This document shows positions 1 to 4,660 of a stretch of 5,581 nucleotides of DNA, piece by piece. The stretch lies in contig JALWEW010000019.1 in NCBI GenBank assembly GCA_027039295.1, forward strand, positions 1 through 5,581, written 5' to 3'. A program made the translations under genes and the position numbers. Source of the DNA: Acidilobaceae archaeon (GTDB lineage: Archaea > Thermoproteota > Thermoprotei_A > Sulfolobales > Acidilobaceae). Every line of letters begins with the position of its first letter. The first letter of the stretch is position 1. A model generated the notes under the pieces. It saw only the letters and a list, made by a program, of their open reading frames with translations, did not search any database and was not told the origin of the DNA.

Positions 1-830
1 CCCCCGGCCTCCTCGTTCTCTACCGCTGAGAGGTCAACGTAGCCCCCCGGTAGATACTCGTGGTATGGATCGGTTCTCTCATAGAGGGAGTGCTCGGCCA
101 CCGAGACGATGGTAGCCTTCCTTGCCGGGTTGAGGGGTCTGACCTCAAACTCGGCTCTCCTGAGTATGCCGAACATCCCATCGGAGCCGCTCCCGGGCTC
201 GGCGGCTATTGCCCCGCACTCGAGGATCTTTGCCATGTGCAGTGCTAGACCCCTATCGGCGCCCCGTGCTATGGGGAGGGCGGCAAAGGGGGCTACGTCG
301 ACAGCCCTTCCACCTACCACCACGTCAGCATCGGTCTTCAGCGCCTCTATGAAGGGCTCCACGCCTAGCTGCGCGACCATCCTAGACGAGCCCCTAATCG
401 CCTCCTCCGTGAGAGGCCCGAGCCCCGACCCTAGGGGCTCCACTAGAGCCCCCGACTCAATCTTAGATAAGAGCCACTCAGGGTCAACATCGCTCCATAT
501 AACGGTGACTCGGGGCCGTCGAGGCATCCTCTCAGCGACTCTGCCTAGTATGCGCAGAAAGCGCTCTACATGAGGCCTTGCGCCCGAGCCCCCGGCACTA
601 CTAATCAACAGGGGGACCCCGTGCTCAAGGGAAGCCCTTAGGAGGTAGTAGATGTCCCTCTCAACGTTCGAGTCCTCGACAAATGGAACCCCCTCACCCA
701 GGTAGTAGGGGCCTGGGTCGGTGGAACCAGCATCTACTCCTATGACATCGGGCTCCCATTTAAGCCCCCTCTCAAGGCTCTCTAAGGGGAACCCATAGCC
801 GAGTATGGCTGTAGGCGAGAGTACCCTCAC
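1..830 (-). CDS. AtuA-family (DUF1446) protein, 3' end outside window
   Basis: This gene is read on the minus strand from a GTG at 830-828 and stays open to the left edge (276 codons visible), so the C-terminus is missing. Family members are usually about 450 residues. Recognisable blocks are SPTAILGYGFP (residues 5-15), DVIGVDAGSTDPGPYYLG (28-45), SSAGGSGARPHV (77-88), GGRAVDVAPFAAL (173-185), LALHMAKILECGAIAAEPGS (195-214) and PLNPARKAT (232-240). These match AtuA/DUF1446 proteins. The namesake is needed for acyclic terpene (citronellol/geraniol) catabolism in Pseudomonas; its exact reaction is not established and that role should not be transferred to this archaeon. No signal peptide or membrane segment is seen, so it is probably cytoplasmic. 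The GTG start places MRVLSPTAILGYG at the family N-terminus. A TTG at 836 is also in frame, and a TAA at 872-870 closes the frame upstream. The gene lies 67 bp after upp on the same strand without an obvious promoter, so co-transcription is likely. The family call is firm; the function is unknown. Confidence 0.88.
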   Translation of the reverse strand, partial: MRVLSPTAILGYGFPLESLERGLKWEPDVIGVDAGSTDPGPYYLGEGVPFVEDSNVERDIYYLLRASLEHGVPLLISSAGGSGARPHVERFLRILGRVAERMPRRPRVTVIWSDVDPEWLLSKIESGALVEPLGSGLGPLTEEAIRGSSRMVAQLGVEPFIEALKTDADVVVGGRAVDVAPFAALPIARGADRGLALHMAKILECGAIAAEPGSGSDGMFGILRRAEFEVRPLNPARKATIVSVAEHSLYERTDPYHEYLPGGYVDLSAVENEEAG

Positions 831-862
831 CTCCAAGGCGATAGGCGCCTCCGCCAGACAAA

Positions 863-880
863 CCAGGACTTAGGACCTGG
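863..880 (-). other. Small imperfect hairpin between upp and the AtuA-family gene
   Basis: On the minus strand CCAGG and CCTGG form a 5-bp stem. One T.T mismatch (A.A on the plus strand) is followed by a further G-C pair, around a small loop. It begins 18 nt after the upp stop codon and is followed by only TTTG, so it is weak as a terminator. It could be an mRNA stability or processing element, or chance. Confidence 0.25.
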
Positions 881-897
881 GAAAAGAGTGTGACCCC

Positions 898-1539
898 CTA
901 CGCTGGTGTTACCCCTAGACCTCTATCCCCGGCATCGCCAAGGCCAGGGACTATGAAGAACCTGTCATTCAACCCCCTGTCGATGGCCAACGTGTACAGA
1001 ACGGTGTTGGGAGAGGTTTCCGCCAGCCTCCTAATGCCCTCGGGGGCGGCTATACACGTTAGCGCTATGACCCTGGTAGCTCCGATGCCCTGGAGCTTCT
1101 CTGCCACCGAGGAGATGGTGAGGCCCGTGGCCAGCATGGGGTCCACGATCATGACGGGGCCCCTCCAGCTGGCTGGCAGCCTCTCATAGCTCACCTCCAC
1201 CCTAACGGCCTCCCCCTCCTCGATCCTCCTGGCCGCTATGAGGGCGAGTGGCGCTGAGGGATAGGCGTCTAGGACGCCCTCAACCATCGGGAGGCTGGCC
1301 CCGAGCACCCCCACGATTAGAGGCTCCGCCACGGGCTCAAGCTCTCTAGCCCTCGCCTCCAGGGGAGTCGTGATGTACAGGCTTCTCCACTCGAGCTCCT
1401 CCGAAGCCTCCATCGCCAGGAGCGTGCCCGCCTTCCTGAGGGCCCAGCGGAACCTCTCCACGCTAGTCGCCTTGTCCCGCAGTATCCTCAGGAGCCAGCG
1501 AGCGTAGGGCACCTCCTCGCCCAGCACCCGCACTATCAT
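898..1539 (-). CDS. upp: Uracil phosphoribosyltransferase
   Basis: This is the cytosolic pyrimidine-salvage enzyme that makes UMP and diphosphate from uracil and PRPP. The protein is 213 residues, normal for archaeal UPRTases. The N-terminal LRDKATSVERFRWAL (about 20-34) matches the conserved LRDK...FR block. LPMVEGVLDAYP (83-94) follows. The PRPP-binding loop is VDPMLATG (132-139). The uracil-binding tail PGLGDAGDR (198-206) is followed by only seven more residues. The ATG at 1539 is chosen because it aligns with family N-termini and has AGGAG (1552-1548) 8 nt upstream. An ATG at 1578 would add 13 residues, running through the likely promoter. The ORF can be read back to 2046, but that part is antisense to pus10. 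Oddity: residue 80, where relatives have the Arg of ILRA, is Gly (VLGAS), and the loop before the PRPP motif looks somewhat short. It is divergent from pus10 and followed by the AtuA-family gene. Confidence 0.95.
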   Translation of the reverse strand: MIVRVLGEEVPYARWLLRILRDKATSVERFRWALRKAGTLLAMEASEELEWRSLYITTPLEARARELEPVAEPLIVGVLGASLPMVEGVLDAYPSAPLALIAARRIEEGEAVRVEVSYERLPASWRGPVMIVDPMLATGLTISSVAEKLQGIGATRVIALTCIAAPEGIRRLAETSPNTVLYTLAIDRGLNDRFFIVPGLGDAGDRGLGVTPA

Positions 1540-1559
1540 GGACGCCGCTCCTGACAGCG

Positions 1560-1566
1560 CATTATA
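1560..1566 (-). promoter_or_regulatory. TATA-like element, probably for upp
   Basis: Read on the minus strand this is TATAATG, centred about 25 bp before the upp ATG (1539), the spacing expected for a leaderless archaeal transcript. The same bases read on the plus strand (CATTATA) could instead serve pus10, putting its transcription start near 1590, just ahead of a GGAGG at 1594-1598. Sequence alone does not decide which gene uses which box. Confidence 0.45.
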
Positions 1567-1575
1567 GGGGCCCCA

Positions 1576-1584
1576 CATTATATC
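1576..1584 (+). promoter_or_regulatory. TATA-like element, probably for pus10
   Basis: CATTATATC is centred about 27 bp before the pus10 ATG (1607), consistent with a leaderless or nearly leaderless start. Its first seven bases repeat the CATTATA at 1560-1566 in direct orientation. Read on the minus strand it could alternatively drive upp with a start near 1554, just before the AGGAG at 1552-1548. A GGGGCCCC palindrome (1567-1574) lies between the two AT boxes. Confidence 0.5.
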
Positions 1585-1606
1585 CCTACCCCCGGAGGCT
1601 GGTGTC

Positions 1607-2950
1607 ATGGGCGAGGAAGACGTTGTAGCGAAGGCTAGGAGAATCCTGGCCGACATGCCCCTATGCGATAGGTGTCTTGGCAGGCTATTCGCCCTTCTCG
1701 GGTACGGCTGGTCCAACAAGGAGCGCGGAGACGCTATTAAGAGAGTCATAGTGATGGAGCTCCACAAGAAGTACCGGGTCACTGGCACACTCTCCGAGGA
1801 GGACTTCAAAGTCCTCGCTAACATAGGTGGCCAGGCGCTCCCGCTCCTCAGGCTCATAGCGCCCGAGAGGGTCGAGGGACGCTTGGCGGAGGGGCGGCGC
1901 TGCGCCATATGCTCCGGGGAACTCGACGACACCATAGAGAGGGCTGCCCGCGAGGGCCTCAAGCTCTTGAGGGCATATGATATTAGAAAATTCGTCGTGG
2001 GCGCCAAGGTCGGTGAGGACGTATTACGCGTCGAGGAGGAACTCAAGCTACGCTATGGACTCGCATTCAGCGAGAGCCTAAAGGCCGAGCTGAGGAGGGA
2101 GGTCGGCAAGCTCATACAAAAACTTGACCCGAGCGTGAGGGCCGACTTCGAGGAGCCTGAGGCCACCCTCCTCGTATCGTTTCCCGGGGGCAACATCGAC
2201 ATACAGGTAAACAGTCTCTTCCTAGCGGGTCGCTACTGGAAACTCGGCCGGCTGATAAGCCAGGCCTACTGGCCCTCCCCCACAGGCCCTCGATACTTCA
2301 GCGTCGAGCAGGCTGCTTGGGGGCTCCTCAGGCTTACTAGCGGTGAGAGACTCGTGGTCCACGCCGCTGGCAGGGAGGACGTTGACGCCAGGATGCTGGG
2401 CACTGGCAGGCCTCTCATAGTAGAGATTAAAGCTCCGCGCAGGAGACACCTGCCCCTCGAGGAATTCGAGAGACACGCAAACGCTGACTCCAAGGGTCTC
2501 GTAGAGTTTAGGTTCGAGAGAGTAGCGCGGCGCCGGGACGTGAGGCTCTACAAGGAGGAGAGCGTGAAACTGAGGAAGACTTACAAGACACTAATAGTAT
2601 CACTAGAGGGGCCCCTCAGCGACGCCGACCTAGAGCGGTTAGAGAGGGAGTTCACGGGGAGGCGCGTGCTGCAAAGAACCCCCAGGCGAGTCCTCCATAG
2701 GAGGCCCGACATGACCCGGACAAGAACCGTCTACGAGGTCAAGTGCAGACGCCTCCTAGGGGAGATCGCGGAGTGCCTAGTGCTGGCTGAGGGCGGTCTT
2801 TACATAAAAGAGCTAGTGGATGGCGATGCGGGTAGGACCACGCCATCCTTCAGCGAGGTTCTCGGTAAGGCCCTGCAGTGCGTTGAACTCGATGTAATCG
2901 GCGTAGAGAGCCCCCTGGACCTCGGGGCCGAACACGCAGGGGCTACTTAG
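1607..2950 (+). CDS. pus10: tRNA pseudouridine synthase Pus10
   Basis: Archaeal Pus10 isomerises uridine 54 and/or 55 in the T-psi-C arm of tRNA. The 447-residue protein shows the family layout. An N-terminal zinc-binding region has two CxxC pairs: C20/C23 in LCDRCLGRLFALLGYGWSN, and C99/C102 in RRCAIC. A THUMP-like middle region follows. The C-terminal pseudouridine synthase domain carries GREDVDARMLGTGRP (255-269), in which Asp258 is the predicted catalytic aspartate, followed by the strand IVEI (271-274). Late basic motifs around RTPRRVLHRRPDMTRTR (about 356-372) also fit the family. The ATG at 1607 puts the first CxxC at the usual distance from the N-terminus and sits about 27 bp after a TATA-like box; a GGAGG is also 8 nt upstream. 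It is the first gene of a conserved archaeal cluster. Transcription may stop or be reinitiated at the T-run directly after its TAG stop. No key residue is missing. Confidence 0.96.
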   Translation: MGEEDVVAKARRILADMPLCDRCLGRLFALLGYGWSNKERGDAIKRVIVMELHKKYRVTGTLSEEDFKVLANIGGQALPLLRLIAPERVEGRLAEGRRCAICSGELDDTIERAAREGLKLLRAYDIRKFVVGAKVGEDVLRVEEELKLRYGLAFSESLKAELRREVGKLIQKLDPSVRADFEEPEATLLVSFPGGNIDIQVNSLFLAGRYWKLGRLISQAYWPSPTGPRYFSVEQAAWGLLRLTSGERLVVHAAGREDVDARMLGTGRPLIVEIKAPRRRHLPLEEFERHANADSKGLVEFRFERVARRRDVRLYKEESVKLRKTYKTLIVSLEGPLSDADLERLEREFTGRRVLQRTPRRVLHRRPDMTRTRTVYEVKCRRLLGEIAECLVLAEGGLYIKELVDGDAGRTTPSFSEVLGKALQCVELDVIGVESPLDLGAEHAGAT

Positions 2951-2959
2951 TTTTTAAAG
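2951..2959 (+). promoter_or_regulatory. T-rich TATA-like element before rpl21e
   Basis: TTTTTAAAG starts directly after the pus10 stop codon and is the only AT-rich stretch in the 44-bp gap. It is centred about 40 bp before the L21e ATG, so transcription would begin near 2980 and leave a short leader containing the AGGGTG ribosome-binding site. The T5 run could also act as a pus10 terminator, because archaeal RNA polymerase stops at oligo-T. Confidence 0.45.
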
Positions 2960-2980
2960 GTACGCCCACCCGGCGGCTCT

Positions 2981-2986
2981 AGGGTG
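2981..2986 (+). promoter_or_regulatory. Shine-Dalgarno-like site of rpl21e
   Basis: AGGGTG lies 8 nt before the ATG at 2995 and resembles the archaeal consensus (A)GGTG(A). It supports this start. Confidence 0.4.
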
Positions 2987-2994
2987 TGTAGCTT

Positions 2995-3294
2995 ATGGTG
3001 AAGGCCCCAAGGGGCTACAGACACCGTACACGCAAGCTGCTGAGGAAGAAGGTTAGGGAGAAGGGCGCGGTACCCAAGCTCAGCGTCATACTCCGGGAGT
3101 ATAAGATAGGCGAGAAGGTAGCGATAAAGATAGACCCATCCTTCCACTACGCTATGCCTCATAGGAGGTTCCATGGACTCACGGGGACCATTATAGGCAG
3201 GAGGGGGAGGGCCTACCTCATAGAGGTATATCTTGGCAACAAGAGGAAGATAGTCATAACCACGCCAGAGCACATCAGGCCCCTAAACGGGTGA
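2995..3294 (+). CDS. rpl21e: 50S ribosomal protein L21e
   Basis: This is a large-subunit ribosomal protein of the archaeal/eukaryotic L21e family (no bacterial homologue), which binds 23S rRNA. The 99-residue length is typical. Diagnostic segments are the basic N-terminus MVKAPRGYRHRTRKLLRKK (1-19), REKGAVPKLS (21-30), KIDPSFHYAMPHRRFHG (45-61), in which MPHRRFHG is the family hallmark, the SH3-like TGTIIGRRGRAYLIEV (63-78), and the C-terminal PEHIRPL (91-97). The ATG start coincides with the invariant family N-terminus. It has its own TATA-like box and Shine-Dalgarno-like site and precedes rpoF, as in many archaeal genomes. Nothing is odd. Confidence 0.98.
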   Translation: MVKAPRGYRHRTRKLLRKKVREKGAVPKLSVILREYKIGEKVAIKIDPSFHYAMPHRRFHGLTGTIIGRRGRAYLIEVYLGNKRKIVITTPEHIRPLNG

Positions 3295-3331
3295 AGGCTA
3301 CCAGGGGGAGAAGCGCCCGCCGCCCCACGGA

Positions 3332-3346
3332 CTCTCCCGGGGAGAG
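3332..3346 (+). repeat. Palindrome covering the rpoF ribosome-binding site
   Basis: CTCTCCC and GGGAGAG are exact inverted repeats around a single central G, ending 4 nt before the rpoF ATG at 3351. In RNA at least five pairs with a 5-nt loop are possible. The right arm contains the GGGGAG that would be the Shine-Dalgarno site. It could limit rpoF translation or be a DNA operator; either is inference. Confidence 0.4.
3339..3344 (+). promoter_or_regulatory. Shine-Dalgarno-like site of rpoF
   Basis: GGGGAG lies 6 nt before the ATG at 3351. It favours this ATG over the upstream GTG at 3291, which has no purine-rich site before it. Confidence 0.35.
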
Positions 3347-3350
3347 CGCC

Positions 3351-3704
3351 ATGGAGAGGGAGTTGATATCCCAGAGGTACGTGCCCTACAGCCTCGCTAA
3401 GAGCCTCATGTATAAGAGGGTTGTTGACGGAGAGCTGGGCATGCTCCAGGAGAGAGTATGGGACTACCTTAGGGAGTTTGGTGAGGGCGACGCTGAGCTT
3501 GCCGCAAAAGCGCTCTCCAGGCTACTGGAGCGTGGGATTCCAGAGCATGTGGCTGCCGTGATCCTTAGCATATGCCCCCGCTCGCGGGGAGAGCTCCTAT
3601 CCATCTTCCAGATGGATAAAGAGTTCAAGCCGGGGGATGAACTCTTCGATAAAGTGCTAAGCGACATAGAAGAGTTCTGCAAAACCACGCCCTACTATGA
3701 GTAG
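3351..3704 (+). CDS. rpoF: DNA-directed RNA polymerase subunit F (RpoF/Rpb4)
   Basis: RpoF is the archaeal counterpart of Rpb4. With RpoE (Rpb7) it forms the stalk of RNA polymerase, which aids initiation, elongation and RNA binding. From the ATG at 3351 the protein has 117 residues, close to the family norm of 110-115. The N-terminal strand and tip-like region ELISQRYVPYSLAKSLM (4-20) matches the usual IPYSxAKxLL. The C-terminal HRDC-like helical part includes HVAAVILSICPRSRGELLSI (66-85), matching the conserved ILxSICPxxxxEL segment. An in-frame GTG at 3291 overlaps the rpl21e stop (GTGA) and would add 20 residues rich in Arg, Ser and Gly with no family counterpart. The ATG is preferred by length and by GGGGAG upstream, but the GTG cannot be excluded. 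The product is certain, the start less so. It is probably co-transcribed with rpl21e. Confidence 0.94.
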   Translation: MERELISQRYVPYSLAKSLMYKRVVDGELGMLQERVWDYLREFGEGDAELAAKALSRLLERGIPEHVAAVILSICPRSRGELLSIFQMDKEFKPGDELFDKVLSDIEEFCKTTPYYE

Positions 3705-3730
3705 GATAGGCGGGGCCCGGGTCTGGGTGC

Positions 3731-3740
3731 CTTATTTATC
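3731..3740 (+). promoter_or_regulatory. TATA-like box before the DUF655 gene
   Basis: CTTATTTATC lies in the 80-bp gap after rpoF. A start of transcription about 26 bp downstream (near 3762) gives a leader of roughly 23 nt carrying the GGTGA site before the ATG at 3785. This suggests a separate promoter for DUF655-ksgA-hemK. Confidence 0.5.
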
Positions 3741-3774
3741 CGATGCAAAGCCTGATACTAAAGCGAAGGAGCAG

Positions 3775-3779
3775 GGTGA
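3775..3779 (+). promoter_or_regulatory. Shine-Dalgarno site of the DUF655 gene
   Basis: GGTGA, an exact match to the archaeal consensus, lies 5 nt before the ATG at 3785. It decides that start over the in-frame ATG at 3743, which is only 3 nt from the TATA-like box. Confidence 0.6.
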
Positions 3780-3784
3780 ACCTC

Positions 3785-4660
3785 ATGCAGCAGAGGCGCC
3801 ACGGCCATGGCAAGCGACCGCAGAGGCCACGCATCGACATAGCCCAGCTCGAGAGGGTGGGCATCGTACTCGACTTCCTGCCCTTCGGTAATAGGAGAGA
3901 CCCCCACAAGCACCACCAAAAGGAGCCCGTTGTACAGGCCCTCGGATATCGCAGGTTCACGCTATTAGATGGTATACCGCTTAACTTCAACGACATCGAC
4001 TTCCTCGAAAAAGTCTCATTACTATCGGAGGTGCTTAAGACCATCATAAGACTCCACGATACCAGGAGGGGGCTCCGCTCCAACGTAGTGCTAGCATGCT
4101 ATAAGGAGAGGGATTCCTCCACGTGCTTCCCCGTGACCCCCATTGAGGAGGATGACGTAGAGCTACTAGTCAAAGCATTCGATGAGAGGGAGCGTGTGAA
4201 CATAGTCTTAGACTTCGAAGCCATAGAAAGGATGCTCGAAGATAAGTCCCTTCCGAAGCTGGCGATTCGAGTGCCGCCGACTCCGATACACTATGAAGAC
4301 CTAACCCCAACAGCCAGGGACAATCTGAGGGCTGCTGTAGAGCGTATTGTACAAGAGCGTGAGGCTGAGTTTGTGGAGTTCTTCAACATGGCTGAGCCGA
4401 TTAACATTAGGCTCCACGCCATAGAACTGCTGCCCGGAATCGGGAAGAAGACGCTGAGGAAGGTGCTTCAATACCGCACCCGGAAGAGATTCGAATCCTA
4501 CGAGGAGATACACAGTATCATTAAGATGGATCCCGTCCAGGCCCTCACCGAGAAGATCCTGGAGGAGCTGGAGGGGAGGGCCTCCTACTACCTCTTCGTG
4601 AAGCCCCGCGAGAGGGGCAAACCCTTCCTAGACTACCTCGGCAGGCTGACGGCCCATTGA
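3785..4660 (+). CDS. DUF655 family HhH nucleic-acid-binding protein
   Basis: DUF655 proteins are archaeal, of unknown precise role, and almost always sit between rpoF and ksgA, as here. This one has 291 residues. A basic, His/Arg-rich N-terminus (1-17) precedes GIVLDFLPFG (26-35), then QKEPVVQALGYRRFTLLD (45-62), the family's conserved strand-rich start. The family's YEDLTPTAR block is at 170-178, VEFFNMAEPINIRLHAIELL at 197-216, and a helix-hairpin-helix motif LPGIGKKTLRKVL at 216-228, which predicts non-specific RNA or DNA binding. Residues 63-168, between FTLLD and HYEDLT, are far longer than the roughly 35-40 I expect, and hold mixed helical and strand-like sequence with Glu/Asp-rich stretches. 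The start at 3785 is supported by GGTGA 5 nt upstream. Its TGA stop overlaps the ksgA TTG start by 4 nt, implying coupled translation. A role in ribosome or rRNA maturation is inferred only from its neighbours. Confidence 0.9.
   Translation: MQQRRHGHGKRPQRPRIDIAQLERVGIVLDFLPFGNRRDPHKHHQKEPVVQALGYRRFTLLDGIPLNFNDIDFLEKVSLLSEVLKTIIRLHDTRRGLRSNVVLACYKERDSSTCFPVTPIEEDDVELLVKAFDERERVNIVLDFEAIERMLEDKSLPKLAIRVPPTPIHYEDLTPTARDNLRAAVERIVQEREAEFVEFFNMAEPINIRLHAIELLPGIGKKTLRKVLQYRTRKRFESYEEIHSIIKMDPVQALTEKILEELEGRASYYLFVKPRERGKPFLDYLGRLTAH

Noticed and set aside
109..573. Plus-strand open frame of 154 codons
   Set aside because: It lies opposite the strongly conserved AtuA-family gene; its product is Ser/Ala/Pro-rich with no recognisable motif.
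863..880. Resemblance of the plus strand to the anticodon arm of tRNA-Leu (CTTAGGA loop)
   Set aside because: The loop would be 8 nt, and no acceptor, D or T arms (no GTTCRA-type T-loop) can be found around it, so it is not a tRNA or a clear tRNA fragment.
1540..2046. Long N-terminal extension of the upp reading frame to an ATG at 2046
   Set aside because: The extension is antisense to the conserved N-terminal part of pus10, is Ser/Arg-rich without family similarity, and crosses the divergent promoters; known UPRTases begin at the 1539 position.
2947..3273. Minus-strand open frame opposite rpl21e
   Set aside because: It is antisense to a nearly invariant ribosomal protein gene and has no recognisable family features.
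3743..3784. Upstream ATG start for the DUF655 gene
   Set aside because: It lies 3 nt after the TATA-like box, has no ribosome-binding site, and adds 14 residues without family similarity; GGTGA points to 3785.
3697..3891. Small plus-strand frame starting inside the rpoF end
   Set aside because: It overlaps the DUF655 coding region in another frame and encodes no recognisable sequence.
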